Assembly (NCBI GenBank): GCA_963800235.1
Contig: CAWDAD010000001.1
Location: 1,364,001-1,428,000, forward strand
Reading direction: 5' to 3'
Source of the DNA: CAVVNP01 sp963800235
Lineage (GTDB): Bacteria; Actinomycetota; Acidimicrobiia; Acidimicrobiales; Iamiaceae
Length of the DNA: 64,000 bases
Of the stretch, positions 26,691-35,574 are shown in pieces. A model generated the notes under the pieces. The model ran no database searches. It was not told the origin of the DNA and saw only the letters and a list, made by a program, of their open reading frames with translations. Every line of letters begins with the position of its first letter. Position 1 is the stretch's first letter. Both the position numbers and the translations under genes were made by a program.

Positions 26691-28265
26691 TCACGTCGAT
26701 CGCACCACGTCGGTGCTGAGCCGCACCTCGACCACGGTGCCCGAGCTGCCGTCGGGCGGGTCGAACAGGTCGATGGTGCCACCGAGGTCGCTGACGACGA
26801 GCGCCCGCACGATCGACAGGCCCAGGCCCTTCGAGCTGGTGATGGTGAAGCCCTCCGGGACGCCGACCCCGTTGTCCACCACCCGCACGACCAGCTCGTG
26901 ACCGTCGTTGTCGAGCTCGAGGCGAATGGACTTCGGCGCCTCGACCGAGGCCGAGAAGTCCGCCTCGCGGGCGGCGACCACCGGCACCGACTGGGTGATC
27001 TCCTCGCCGGTCAGGTATGGGAAGGCGTGGTCGACCGCGTTCTGCAGCAGCTCGGTCACCACGATGGCCATCGGCGTGGCCACCACGGCCGGCAGCACCC
27101 CGGCGTCGCCGGTGACCGACATGGTCAGCTTCCGGTCGGGTGAGACCAGGCCCTCCTCGACCATGCGCACGAGGGGGCGCACGATGTCGAGGAACGGCAC
27201 GTCCTCGCCGGCCTCCTTCGAGAGCGTGTCGTGCACCGAGGCGATGGACTGGATCCGCCGGACCGACTCCTCGATGGCGCTCTTGGCCTCGGTCGTGGCC
27301 AGGCGCCGGCCCTGCAGGCGCAGCAGCGAGGAGATGGTCTGCAGGTTGTTCTTCACCCGGTGGTGGATCTCCCGGATGGTGGCGTCCTTCGACAGCAGCA
27401 GCCGGTCACGGCGACGCAGCTCGGAGATGTCCCGGAAGAGCAGGATGGCCCCCGCCACCGCCCCCCGGTCGATCACCGGGATGCACGCCACCAGCACCGT
27501 GACCTCGGTCCCCCGCTCGACCTCGTGGCTGACCGGGGCCGCCACCTGGAAGGCGCTGCGGACCAGCTCGTCGTCGAAGCCCAGCTCGCCGAGGCGCATC
27601 CCCGCCGTGTTGGCGTGGACGCCGACCCGGTGCAGCGCCGACACCGCGTTCGGGGACGCGTACTCGACCCGCTGGTCCCGGTCGAGGACGATCACGCCGT
27701 CGCCGACCCGGGGGTTCTCGCCGCTGGTGCTGTCGGGCTGGTCGAACGGGAAGTCGCCGGCGGCCATCATGCGGGCGAAGCGGTTGAAGCACCCCACGTA
27801 GACCCGCTCGAGCTCGCCGGGCGAACGCCCCACGATGGGGGTCGTCTCCCGGCTGAGCACGGCCACGACCTCGCCCCGGTAGCGGACCGGGATGCAGAGG
27901 ACCCGCACCCGCTCGCGCACGACCTCGTCGACGATCTCGCCCTCGATGATCTCGCCCAGCCCGAAGCACCGGGCGACCACCGGCCGCTCCGCCTCGTCGA
28001 CGGTGCGCCCGACCAGGTCGGCCCGGTGGAGGGTCTGGGAGGTGCTGGGGCGCACCTGGTCGAGCACCAGGAACTCGCCGTCGGACCCGACGACCGGCAC
28101 CAGCAGCAGCAGGTCGGAGAAGGAGAGGTCCGAGAGCATCTCCCAGCCGGCCACCAGCCGCTTGAGGTGGTTGATCGGCGCGGGGCCCAGCTCGGTGAAG
28201 CGGCGGGCCAGCTCCGCCATCGAGCCCTGCCGTCGGCTCGACTGCTCGGAGTCCGTGGTCAGCAC
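26691..28265 (-). CDS. pdtaS: PdtaS-like GAF/PAS sensor histidine kinase
   Basis: 524 residues. Order: GAF-like N-terminal domain (about 25-170), PAS domain (about 185-285, GDGVIVLDRDQRVEYASPNA), HisKA_2 with phospho-acceptor His302 in HHRVKNNLQTISSLLRLQ, and an ATPase domain (TELLQNAVDHAF, VVDNGVGVPEGF, GLGLSIVRALV). No membrane segment, so a cytosolic sensor. In mycobacteria PdtaS phosphorylates the ANTAR regulator PdtaR and responds to NO/copper and cyclic-di-GMP; no PdtaR is in this window. GTG start 28265 lies six bases after TACCAT; an internal ATG 15 codons later is possible. Confidence 0.9.
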   Translation of the reverse strand: MLTTDSEQSSRRQGSMAELARRFTELGPAPINHLKRLVAGWEMLSDLSFSDLLLLVPVVGSDGEFLVLDQVRPSTSQTLHRADLVGRTVDEAERPVVARCFGLGEIIEGEIVDEVVRERVRVLCIPVRYRGEVVAVLSRETTPIVGRSPGELERVYVGCFNRFARMMAAGDFPFDQPDSTSGENPRVGDGVIVLDRDQRVEYASPNAVSALHRVGVHANTAGMRLGELGFDDELVRSAFQVAAPVSHEVERGTEVTVLVACIPVIDRGAVAGAILLFRDISELRRRDRLLLSKDATIREIHHRVKNNLQTISSLLRLQGRRLATTEAKSAIEESVRRIQSIASVHDTLSKEAGEDVPFLDIVRPLVRMVEEGLVSPDRKLTMSVTGDAGVLPAVVATPMAIVVTELLQNAVDHAFPYLTGEEITQSVPVVAAREADFSASVEAPKSIRLELDNDGHELVVRVVDNGVGVPEGFTITSSKGLGLSIVRALVVSDLGGTIDLFDPPDGSSGTVVEVRLSTDVVRST

Positions 28266-28271
28266 CGCGTC

Positions 28272-28277
28272 ATGGTA
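28272..28277 (-). promoter_or_regulatory. Leaderless-type -10 TACCAT for pdtaS-like gene
   Basis: TACCAT ends six bases before the GTG start, no Shine-Dalgarno. Confidence 0.45.
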
Positions 28278-28311
28278 GGGGCGCGCCGGTCCGTGACCGA
28301 TCCGAGGAGGG

Positions 28312-28704
28312 TCACCGGTCCGTGGTCGGTGCCACCTCGATGCCGAGCAGGCGGACCGGTCCGCCGAGGCCGGCGGCGGCGTCCTGCAGCTCGAGGCGGT
28401 CGGTGGCGGTCCGCAGCTCGAACCGACCGGCCGGCGGGTCGACCGCCAGCCAGCTCACCTCGTCCCAGCCGGTGCGGAACCGAATGCCCCCGTCGTCACC
28501 GACCACGACCACCCCGGAGGCCGAGCAGACGACGAGCACGAAGCCGACCTCCGGCCCGGAGGTCAGCCGGGCGGGCAGGAGCCGCACGTCCGGCGCGGGA
28601 CCCAGCTCGTCCTCGACCGCGGCGTAGGCGTCGTCCAGCCCAGCCATGCGCCACCGCAGCGGCAACCGGTCGCGCTGGTCGCGCACCGTCGGGCTCCGGA
28701 CCAT
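28312..28704 (-). CDS. Small protein of unknown function
   Basis: 130 residues, no family recognised. It appears to be a compact alpha/beta or PH-like beta domain: VGFVLVVCSASGVVVVGDDGG then EVSWLAVDPPAGRFELRTATDRLELQDAA, with no signal or membrane segment. GGAGGA stands about eight bases before ATG 28704, which decides the start; a later ATG (MAGLDDAYAAVEDELG) at 28647 is the alternative. It lies 46 bp upstream of the pdtaS-like gene on the same strand and may share transcripts with it. Confidence 0.6.
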   Translation of the reverse strand: MVRSPTVRDQRDRLPLRWRMAGLDDAYAAVEDELGPAPDVRLLPARLTSGPEVGFVLVVCSASGVVVVGDDGGIRFRTGWDEVSWLAVDPPAGRFELRTATDRLELQDAAAGLGGPVRLLGIEVAPTTDR

Positions 28705-28790
28705 CACCCTGCTCCTCCCGACGGGGTTCGATCGGCCCGATCAGCCTGCTCGTCGACCGGCACCGCCGCATCCGGGGAACCCCGTGGACC

Positions 28791-28799
28791 TGCCAAGCT
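28791..28799 (+). promoter_or_regulatory. Extended -10 (TGC CAAGCT) for LuxR-type regulator
   Basis: TGC directly before CAAGCT, which ends six bases before the GTG start. Confidence 0.4.
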
Positions 28800-28805
28800 C
28801 CTGGC

Positions 28806-31532
28806 GTGCTGGGGCGCGCCACGGAGCTGGGACCGCTGTGCGCGGCGCTCGACGGGCTGGCCGAGGGTCGGGGCGGCAGCCACCTCCTGACCGGCGAGGC
28901 GGGCATCGGCAAGTCGTGGCTGCTCGACCAGCTCGTCGACGAGGCCCGGCGACGCGACCTGACCGTCGTCCGCGCGACCGGAGCCGAGCTGGAGTCCGAG
29001 CTGACGTGGTCGGCGCTGGCCGACCTGCTGCGCCCGCTCGCCGCCGGCGAGGGGAACCGGATCGAGGCGGGCGAGGTGCCGCCGGCGCTGCGGGCGGTGC
29101 TCGACCCGTGCGGCGCCGCGCCGGCCGGGGACCCCTTCGCCACCGCCATCGCCACCCGCGACCTGGTGGTCGCCGTGGCGGACCTCCGGCCCCTGGTGCT
29201 CGTCGTCGACGACCTGCACTGGGTCGACCGGTCGAGCCGGCAGACCATCGCCTACACCGCTCGGCGGCTGGCCGACGACCCGGTCCTGCTGGTGGCGGCC
29301 CAACGACCGGGCCACCCGACGGCCGGCTTCGACCACGTGGTCGGGATCGAGCCGCTCGCTCCTGCCGACGCCCGGCGCATGGTCGAGACCGCCGGCTGCC
29401 GCAGCGAGGCCGTGCGGGACCGGCTGGTCGCCGAGCTCGGGGGGAACCCCCTCCTGCTGCTGCAGGCCGCGGCCGGGCTGACCCCCGAGCAGCGCGACGG
29501 CGTCGAGCAGCTGCCGGTCCCGCTGCCGCTGTCCGGCCCCGGCGGCAGCCGATGGGAGCAGCAGCTCGTCGGGCTCGAACCAGCGGCTCGGCTGGCGGTC
29601 ACGGTGGCGGCGGCGGCCATGACCGGGCAGATCGCCACCGTCCTGGCCGCCCTCGACCAGCTGGGCCTCGACGCCACGGACCTCGAGCCGGCCGAGCACC
29701 TCGGTCTGCTCGGCTACGAGGGGGAGCTGGTCCGCTTCGACCACCCGCTGATCCGCTCGGCGGCCTACCACGGAGCGACCGCCCCGCAGCGGCGACGGGC
29801 CCACACCGCCCTGGCCGACGGCCTGCCCGGCGGCGACCCCCGTCGCGCCTGGCACCTCGCCGCTGCCGCCGTCGGGCCGGACGAGGAGGCGGCCAGCGCC
29901 CTCGACCGGCTCGGCGCCGAGGACCTCGCCCGGGGCGCGCCCACCAGCGCCGCCGTCGCCTTCGAGCGGGCCGCCCGGCTGACCGCCCACGACGGCACCA
30001 AGGCGATCCGGCTCCGTCGGGCGGCCGAGGCGCTCGCCGTGGTCGCCGACGGCTCGTCGGTCTCGGTGCTGCTCGACCGCATGGACGGGCTGCCGGCCGG
30101 TCCCGCCGAGCAGGCCCGTCGGTCCGGGCTGCGCGGCCAGGTGCTGGCCTGGCAGGGCTGCGACGAGGAGGCGCAGCTGCTGCTGCGACAGGCAGCCGAC
30201 GCGGTGGCGGCGACGGAGCCGGACCACGCCGTGCGGCTGCTGCTCGCGGCGGCGGCGGGGGCCGTGCGCAGCATCGACGTCGCCGGGTTCCTCCAGGTGG
30301 CCGAGGCGGCCCACCAGCTGACCGGCCGGGTGGACGCGGGGCTGGCGCTGCGGGCCGAGGTCGTGCACGGCTTCGCCCTGCTGGCCGACGGCCGGATCGA
30401 GGAGGGCCAGGTCCTGGTCGGGCGGTACCGGGAGCTGCTCGACGCCGAGGACGTCGCCGTCTCGGCCGGGTTCCTCGCCGAGGTGGTCGCCCCGTGCCTC
30501 GCCTTCCTGCTCCGGGCCCCGGAGGCCCACGACCTGCTCGTCGACCTCGAGGGGGTGCTGCGGAGCCGGGCGACGATCGTGCCGCTCATCGCGACCCTCG
30601 GCGCCCGGGCGATGCTCGAGCACGGTCGGAGCCTGCCCGCCTCGATGGCCGCGTCGGTCGAGGCCATGGCCTTGGCCGACGAGCTCGGCCAGCCCCTCGT
30701 CGCCCAGCACGCCGTGCAGTCGCTGGCCATCACCTCGGCCCTGGCCGGCGACCAGGACCGCTGCACCGACGCGGCCACCTGGCTGCTCGAGCGGGGCAGC
30801 CCCGGCGCCCTGGTCTCGGCCAGCCTGGGCCCGGCCACCCTCGCCCTCACCCTCGGGCGAACCGAGCTGGCGGTGGAGCGCTACGAGGACATCGAGGCGC
30901 GGTTCGGGCTCGGCGCGGGCATCGTCCGCTGGGAGCCCGAGTACGTCGAGACCCTGCTGCGGGTGCGCCGGGTCGACGACGCCCGCCGGGTGCGCGACGC
31001 CATCGCCCCGGGCACGGGTCCGGCGGCCGCGCCGGACGCCGCCCTCGCCCGCGTCGACGGCCTGCTGGTCGACGGGGCGGACGGGCTGGCCGAGCCCTTC
31101 GGGCGATCGGTCGCGGGGTTCGCGGCGGCCGCCAACCACGTCGGTGAAGCGCGCGCCGAGCTGGCGTGGGGCGAGCGACTGCGCCGGGCTCGGCGCCGGG
31201 CCGAGGCACGCCCCCACCTCGAGCGGGCCATCCGGCTGTTCGCCGAGGTGGGGGCCAGACCCTGGCAGGAGCGCGCCGAGACCGAGCTGCTCGCCGCCGG
31301 CGGCGTCCCCGCCCACCGTGGTCTGCGCACCCACGAGCTGCTCAGCTCCCAGGAGCTGCAGGTCGCGAGGGCCGCGGCCGGCGGGGCGTCGAACCGCGAG
31401 GTGGCCAGCGGCCTCTTCATCAGCCCCCGGACCGTGGAGACCCACCTGAGCGCGGTGTTCCGCAAGCTGGGCCTGCGCAACCGCAGCGAGCTGGCCGCCC
31501 GGGCCGTCGAGGACCCCTCGCTGCGGAGCTGA
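28806..31532 (+). CDS. Large ATP-binding LuxR-family regulator (LAL/STAND type)
   Basis: 908 residues. Walker A GEAGIGKS at 30-37, Walker B LVLVVDDLHWVD, then a long helical repeat (TPR-like) middle, and a C-terminal LuxR HTH: LSSQELQVARAAAGGASNREVASGL, SPRTVETHLSAVFRKLGLRNR. LAL proteins are MalT-like switches that bind ATP and an inducer before activating transcription. GTG 28806 (VLGRATELGPL) is chosen because the GREAEL-type motif starts there; the frame is open for 1.5 kb upstream but that part is antisense to other genes. Two thioesterase genes follow on the same strand and are possible targets. Confidence 0.9.
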   Translation: MLGRATELGPLCAALDGLAEGRGGSHLLTGEAGIGKSWLLDQLVDEARRRDLTVVRATGAELESELTWSALADLLRPLAAGEGNRIEAGEVPPALRAVLDPCGAAPAGDPFATAIATRDLVVAVADLRPLVLVVDDLHWVDRSSRQTIAYTARRLADDPVLLVAAQRPGHPTAGFDHVVGIEPLAPADARRMVETAGCRSEAVRDRLVAELGGNPLLLLQAAAGLTPEQRDGVEQLPVPLPLSGPGGSRWEQQLVGLEPAARLAVTVAAAAMTGQIATVLAALDQLGLDATDLEPAEHLGLLGYEGELVRFDHPLIRSAAYHGATAPQRRRAHTALADGLPGGDPRRAWHLAAAAVGPDEEAASALDRLGAEDLARGAPTSAAVAFERAARLTAHDGTKAIRLRRAAEALAVVADGSSVSVLLDRMDGLPAGPAEQARRSGLRGQVLAWQGCDEEAQLLLRQAADAVAATEPDHAVRLLLAAAAGAVRSIDVAGFLQVAEAAHQLTGRVDAGLALRAEVVHGFALLADGRIEEGQVLVGRYRELLDAEDVAVSAGFLAEVVAPCLAFLLRAPEAHDLLVDLEGVLRSRATIVPLIATLGARAMLEHGRSLPASMAASVEAMALADELGQPLVAQHAVQSLAITSALAGDQDRCTDAATWLLERGSPGALVSASLGPATLALTLGRTELAVERYEDIEARFGLGAGIVRWEPEYVETLLRVRRVDDARRVRDAIAPGTGPAAAPDAALARVDGLLVDGADGLAEPFGRSVAGFAAAANHVGEARAELAWGERLRRARRRAEARPHLERAIRLFAEVGARPWQERAETELLAAGGVPAHRGLRTHELLSSQELQVARAAAGGASNREVASGLFISPRTVETHLSAVFRKLGLRNRSELAARAVEDPSLRS

Positions 31533-31593
31533 ACTCCGAGGCGGCGGCCTCCCGTCCGGCAGCCACCGGTTCGGATCGATCTCGGAGGAGCTG

Positions 31594-31602
31594 TGCCAGG
31601 GT
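31594..31602 (+). promoter_or_regulatory. Extended -10 (TGC CAGGGT) for thioesterase gene
   Basis: Same layout as at 28791: TGC, CAGGGT, six bases, GTG. Confidence 0.4.
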
Positions 31603-31608
31603 GGCGGC

Positions 31609-32028
31609 GTGCTGCCCGACCCGGTCATGTCGGTCGACGACCTCAACCGCTTCCTGGCCGGGGCGTTCCCGGACGACCCGCCCACCTCGCGGATCCTGGC
31701 CGTGACCGGCGACGGGGTGCAGGCGGTGCAGCCCTACGCCATCGGCCTGCTGCGTCCCGGCGGCACCATCTCGGGGCCGACCATGATGGCGCTGACCGAC
31801 ACCAGCGCCTACGCCGCCATCCTGTCGCGCATCGGACCGGTGGCCCTCGCCGTCACCACCTCGCTGACCATCAACTTCCTGCGCAGGCCCGGCCCGGCCG
31901 ACCTCACCGCCGATGCCGCCCTGCTCAAGCTCGGGGCGCGCCTGGCGGTCGTCGAGGTGGAGCTGCGCTCGGACCGCTCCGACGAGGTGGTCGCCCACGC
32001 CACCACGACCTACTCCATCCCACGCTGA
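31609..32028 (+). CDS. PaaI-type hotdog thioesterase
   Basis: 139 residues with the hotdog fold: RPGGTISGPTMMALTDTSAYAAI is the central helix region, then ALAVTTSLTINFLRRPGPADLTADAALLKLG and a final strand VAHATTTYSIP. The family hydrolyses acyl-CoA thioesters, often aromatic. The usual catalytic Asp/Glu on the helix may be the Asp of ALTDTSAY. Next gene is another hotdog protein. Confidence 0.85.
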   Translation: MLPDPVMSVDDLNRFLAGAFPDDPPTSRILAVTGDGVQAVQPYAIGLLRPGGTISGPTMMALTDTSAYAAILSRIGPVALAVTTSLTINFLRRPGPADLTADAALLKLGARLAVVEVELRSDRSDEVVAHATTTYSIPR

Positions 32029-32085
32029 CCCGTTCGGGTCCGGCCCGACCGGCTCGGTCCGTGCGTGGCAGGTGCCGGGCCGGCA

Positions 32086-32094
32086 TGACAGGCT
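32086..32094 (+). promoter_or_regulatory. Extended -10 (TGA CAGGCT) for second thioesterase
   Basis: CAGGCT ends ten bases before ATG 32105. A near-duplicate CCGGGCCGGCATGA / CGGGGCCGGCATGA flanks it. Confidence 0.35.
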
Positions 32095-32104
32095 CGGGGC
32101 CGGC

Positions 32105-32914
32105 ATGAGCGACGCGTTGTTCCAACCCGATGGCCGGGGCCTCCTCACCGCCACCGAGCGGGCCCGCAGCCCCTGGAGCCCCGAGTCGTTGCACGGCGGA
32201 CCGGTCGCCGCCCTGGTGGCCCGGGCCGCCGAGGCGGTCGAGTCGCCGGGCCCCATGGACCCGGCCCGGCTCACCCTGGAGCTGCTGAAGCCGGTGCCGA
32301 CCACGCCGCTCGCCGTCTCGACCGAGGTGCGGCGGTCCGGCCGGATGGTGCAGCTGGTGGAGGTCGAGGTGTCGGCCGGCGAGGTCGCCGTGGCCCGGGG
32401 GCAGGTGCTGCGCCTCCGCCGTGACGACTCGGCCACGACCGCCGCCGCCGGAGGCACCGCGACCGGGCCGCCGCCGTTCCCCGACGAGCCGGCCGCTCCG
32501 GTGCGGGGCCTCCGGGAGCCCGACCAGGAGTGGGCCGGCTTCCACAACACCGGGGTCGAGCACCGCTTCGCCGCGGGCGGGTTCCACCTGCTCGGCCCGG
32601 CCACCGACTGGATCCGCCTGACCGTGCCCGTCGTGACCGGTGAGGAGCCGTCGCCGTTCCAGCGGGTGGTGGCGGCCGCCGACTTCGCCAACGGCATCAG
32701 CGCGGTGCTCGCCGTCGAGGAGGCGACCTTCATCAACCCGGATCTGACCGTGCACCTCCACCGCCCGGCCCAGGGCGAGTGGATCGGCCTGGCCTCGGCC
32801 ACCTCCGTCGGCCCCCACGGCATCGCCGTGTCGAGCACCGACCTGTTCGACCGGCAGGGGCTGATCGGCGTCAGTGCCCAGTCCCTGCTGATCCAGCCGC
32901 CGCCAGGCCGCTGA
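32105..32914 (+). CDS. Double-hotdog acyl-CoA thioesterase (TesB-like)
   Basis: 269 residues with two hotdog halves. N-terminal half: SLHGGPVAALVARAAEAV and LTLELLKPVPTTPLAVSTEVRRSGRMVQLVEVEV; C-terminal half: FQRVVAAADFANGISAVL, INPDLTVHLHRPAQGEWIGLAS, ending GLIGVSAQSLLI. This is the arrangement of the TesB/acyl-CoA thioesterase-like family (medium to long chains). The Asp of AAADFANG is the likely catalytic residue. Confidence 0.85.
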   Translation: MSDALFQPDGRGLLTATERARSPWSPESLHGGPVAALVARAAEAVESPGPMDPARLTLELLKPVPTTPLAVSTEVRRSGRMVQLVEVEVSAGEVAVARGQVLRLRRDDSATTAAAGGTATGPPPFPDEPAAPVRGLREPDQEWAGFHNTGVEHRFAAGGFHLLGPATDWIRLTVPVVTGEEPSPFQRVVAAADFANGISAVLAVEEATFINPDLTVHLHRPAQGEWIGLASATSVGPHGIAVSSTDLFDRQGLIGVSAQSLLIQPPPGR

Positions 32915-32925
32915 CCGACGGACGA

Positions 32926-32959
32926 TCGTCGCACGCCTGGTTCGCCGGCCCGGCGACGA
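32926..32959. terminator. Weak hairpin in convergent gap
   Basis: TCGTCGC and GCGACGA arms with a 20-nt GC-rich loop between the thioesterase and the ArsA operon. Nothing else is seen in this 116-bp gap. Confidence 0.25.
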
Positions 32960-33030
32960 CACCCCGCCTCCACCTCGGCGGCCTGGCCGGTCGACCGCGC
33001 CCGTGCCGATCAGACCCCTCGAGCCGCCGC

Positions 33031-34218
33031 TCAGGTCCAGGCGCGCTCGCCCATCTCCAGCAGCCCGCCGAGGTCGAAGATGTCGGCGTCGAAGTAGGGA
33101 ACCGTCGCCACCACCTCGGGCACGGTGGCCAGCTCGGCCTGCTCCTCGGCCTCGCGGGTGGCGACGACCTGGTAGTTCAGGAAGCTCTCGGCCACCTCGG
33201 TCAGCACGCGGGCGGTCTGGTCGGCGGGCCCGACCTCCTCGCCCAGCTTCCCGGCCAGCTCGTCGGCGTCCGCGCAGATCGAGCGGGCCAGCGGCGTGGC
33301 CTGGGTGCGGCGCAGGTACGACGGCAGGACCTTGTTGAGCACCAGCCCCCCCAGGTGCAGGTCGCGCTCGTCGAGGGCCGAGATGAAGAACTCGGCCTCC
33401 TGCACCGGTGCCGACTCGAGCGTGCTCACCACCACGAAGGTCGTGCGCCGGTCGGCGAGGGTCCGGGTGACGGCCTTGGCCCGCTCGACGAAGCCGTCGT
33501 ACATCGTCTGGAACAGCATGAAGAACTCGGCGATGTCGCGCAGGAAGTCGGACCCGAGGATGCGGTCGGCCACGCTGTAGAAGGGCTTCGACGCCACGTT
33601 GAACAGACGTGACTGGTACGGAGCGATCAGCCAGCGGAGCAGCTTGCTGCTGAAGAAGTCGGCCATCCGCTCGGGGGCCTCGAGGAAGTCGATGGCGTTC
33701 CGGGTCGGCGGGGTGTCGACGACGATCAGGTCGTAGGAGCCGCCGGCGTGGATCTCGTACAGCCGCTCCATGGCGATGTAGTCGTGGCTCTGCACGAACT
33801 TGCCGGTGATGTTCTGGTACAGCGGGTTGGCCAGGATGGCCTCGCGGGTCTGGCGGTCGGGGGCGTGTCGCCGGACGAGGTCGTCCCAGCTCTGCTTGGT
33901 GTCGAGCATCGCCGCCCACAGCTCGCCGCGCGGCTCGACCCCGGCGGCCTCGAAGGCCTCGGGCGGGACCCGGGTCTCGACGTTGCCGAACTGCTCGAGC
34001 CCGAGCGCGTTGGCGAGCCGCTTGGCCGGGTCGACGGTGAGCACCAGCACCTTGCCGCCCTGGCGGGTGGCGGCCATCGCCGCCAGCGCCGCCGCGGTGG
34101 TGGTCTTGCCGACCCCGCCCGACCCGCAGCAGATCACGATCTCCTTGGCCGCCACCAGCTGCTCCATGGAGCGGAGCTGGTCGTCGACGGCCTGGTCGTC
34201 GCGCTTCTTGCGGGCCAT
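33031..34218 (-). CDS. ArsA/Get3-like P-loop ATPase, second of pair
   Basis: 395 residues. Deviant Walker A CCGSGGVGKTTTAAALA (intradimer Lys type), VDPAKRLANAL after it, VVDTPPTRNAIDFLEAP as Walker B region, and a helical membrane-adjacent insertion FSSKLLRWLIAPYQSRLFN. Actinobacteria carry such proteins as a pair (Rv3679/Rv3680 in M. tuberculosis), linked to stress and metabolite tolerance rather than arsenite export. The ATG overlaps the stop of its partner as TGATG. Confidence 0.88.
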   Translation of the reverse strand: MARKKRDDQAVDDQLRSMEQLVAAKEIVICCGSGGVGKTTTAAALAAMAATRQGGKVLVLTVDPAKRLANALGLEQFGNVETRVPPEAFEAAGVEPRGELWAAMLDTKQSWDDLVRRHAPDRQTREAILANPLYQNITGKFVQSHDYIAMERLYEIHAGGSYDLIVVDTPPTRNAIDFLEAPERMADFFSSKLLRWLIAPYQSRLFNVASKPFYSVADRILGSDFLRDIAEFFMLFQTMYDGFVERAKAVTRTLADRRTTFVVVSTLESAPVQEAEFFISALDERDLHLGGLVLNKVLPSYLRRTQATPLARSICADADELAGKLGEEVGPADQTARVLTEVAESFLNYQVVATREAEEQAELATVPEVVATVPYFDADIFDLGGLLEMGERAWT

Positions 34219-35168
34219 CAGAACCCGAGCTCCTGGCCGATGGACTCGGCGACCTGCCGGGTGGCCCGGACGCCGTGGGCCCGCTGGAACAGGTACGGCA
34301 CGTAGAGCTGGGGCACGTCGCCGGGCAGCTCGGCCCGCAGCCGATCCAGGTGACCCGCCCGGGTGCGGCGCAGGGTGACGGCCAGCCCGGCGGCGTCGAT
34401 CAACGGCCGGACGTCACCGCCGACCGCCTCGGCCAGGGCGGCCATCGGCCCCGGCTCCTTGAGGCGGTCGAAGACCTCCTCCTCGTGGCGGCCGAACAGC
34501 TCGGGCAGCACCCGGTTCACCACGACCGCGGCCAGGTCGACCTCGGTCTCGGTGGTCAGCCGGTCGGCCAGCTCGAGCGTCTCGTTCACCGGCATCTCCT
34601 CGGGGGCCGACACGATCACCACGCCGGTGGTGGCGGCGTCGTCGAGCATCTCCAGCATCCAGTCGGTCTGGCTGCGGACGAGGCCCACCTTGACCAGGTC
34701 GTTGATGGCCTGCGGGGCGGTGAGCTGGCCGACCACGTGGCCGCTGGCGACGGCGTCGACCACGACCAGGTCGTAGTTGCCCTCGCGGACCTCCCAGCAC
34801 AGCTTGCCGACGGTGAGGATCTCCTTGACGCCCGGGGCGGCGGTGGCCACGAAGTCGAAGGTGCGGGCGAGCGGTCCGATCTTGGCGAGGAACGGCACCT
34901 TGAGCTGCAGCCGCAGGTACTCCTTCAGCGACTCCTCGGTCTCCATCGACATGGCCCAGAGGTCGTCCTGGACCTCGATGGGGTCGAAGGCGGTCGGTCC
35001 GGACTCGTAGAAGTCGGCCAGGTTGCCCTTGGCATCGACCTCGCAGACGAGCGTCCGCTTGCCGTGCTCGGCCCCGAGGAGGCCGAGGCTGGCCGCCACC
35101 GTCGTCTTGCCGACGCCGCCCTTGCCGGTGACGAAGAGCAGGCGGCGGTCGAGCAGGTCGAGCGGCAT
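34218..35168 (-). CDS. ArsA/Get3-like P-loop ATPase, first of pair
   Basis: 316 residues. Walker A FVTGKGGVGKTTVAASLG, CEVDAKGNLADFY, and VVVDAVASGHVVGQLTAPQAI in the switch region, then VVVNRVLPELFGRHEEE. Shorter than its partner and lacking the partner's extra helical insertion. Probably forms a heterodimer with the 395-residue protein. It starts 19 bases after the DUF3107 gene. Confidence 0.88.
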   Translation of the reverse strand: MPLDLLDRRLLFVTGKGGVGKTTVAASLGLLGAEHGKRTLVCEVDAKGNLADFYESGPTAFDPIEVQDDLWAMSMETEESLKEYLRLQLKVPFLAKIGPLARTFDFVATAAPGVKEILTVGKLCWEVREGNYDLVVVDAVASGHVVGQLTAPQAINDLVKVGLVRSQTDWMLEMLDDAATTGVVIVSAPEEMPVNETLELADRLTTETEVDLAAVVVNRVLPELFGRHEEEVFDRLKEPGPMAALAEAVGGDVRPLIDAAGLAVTLRRTRAGHLDRLRAELPGDVPQLYVPYLFQRAHGVRATRQVAESIGQELGF

Positions 35169-35187
35169 GGGAGTGGCGGGCGCCGGG

Positions 35188-35418
35188 TCAGCTCGAGAAG
35201 CCGATGCGGTGGGAGTCGTCGGCGCTGCCGATGTCGACGTAGGCGATCTTGTCGCTCGGCACCCCGATCGACCGGCCCTTGCGGTCGGTGAGCCACAGCA
35301 CCTGCTGGTCCGACAGGGCCGCCTCGACCGACGCCTTGACCTCGTCGTGGTCGGTGTCGTCGGCGAGCTCCACGTCGAGCTCCTTGGCGGTGTAGGTGAC
35401 GCCGATGCGGATGTCCAC
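35188..35418 (-). CDS. DUF3107 family protein
   Basis: 76 residues: VDIRIGVTYTAKELDVEL, LWLTDRKGRSIGVPSDKIAYVDIG and a final RIGF, matching the actinobacterial DUF3107 family (for example Rv3208A). Function unknown; small alpha/beta domain. GTG 35418 is chosen over an ATG 12 codons upstream because GGAGGAACCC directly precedes it and family members start at this point. It heads the ArsA-pair operon. Confidence 0.88.
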   Translation of the reverse strand: MDIRIGVTYTAKELDVELADDTDHDEVKASVEAALSDQQVLWLTDRKGRSIGVPSDKIAYVDIGSADDSHRIGFSS

Positions 35419-35452
35419 GGGTTCCTCCGGAGGTCGGGCGCGAGCGGCCGCC

Positions 35453-35458
35453 ATCGTA
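35453..35458 (-). promoter_or_regulatory. -10 TACGAT for DUF3107-ArsA operon
   Basis: TACGAT lies 34 bases before the GTG; with the Shine-Dalgarno it indicates a short-leader transcript. Confidence 0.35.
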
Positions 35459-35574
35459 GGGGCGCCCCTGCGTCCTCCGATCCGCCGGAGCGGCGTGGGG
35501 CCGAACCGACCGCTCGAACGGGTGCGACCGCCGGCTCGACCGGGTACGACGACGGCGCTGCCCGCGCCGGCCGC

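Noticed and set aside
27231..28805. Open frame upstream of the LuxR-type regulator that would extend it by over 500 residues
   Set aside because: It runs antisense to the pdtaS-like gene and the small unknown gene; Arg/Pro/Ala-rich composition is typical of a high-GC shadow frame, and the ATPase motif starts right after GTG 28806.
28704..31685. 993-codon minus-strand frame opposite the LuxR-type regulator
   Set aside because: Low-complexity composition, no domain motifs, and the plus strand has clear Walker and LuxR motifs over the same bases.
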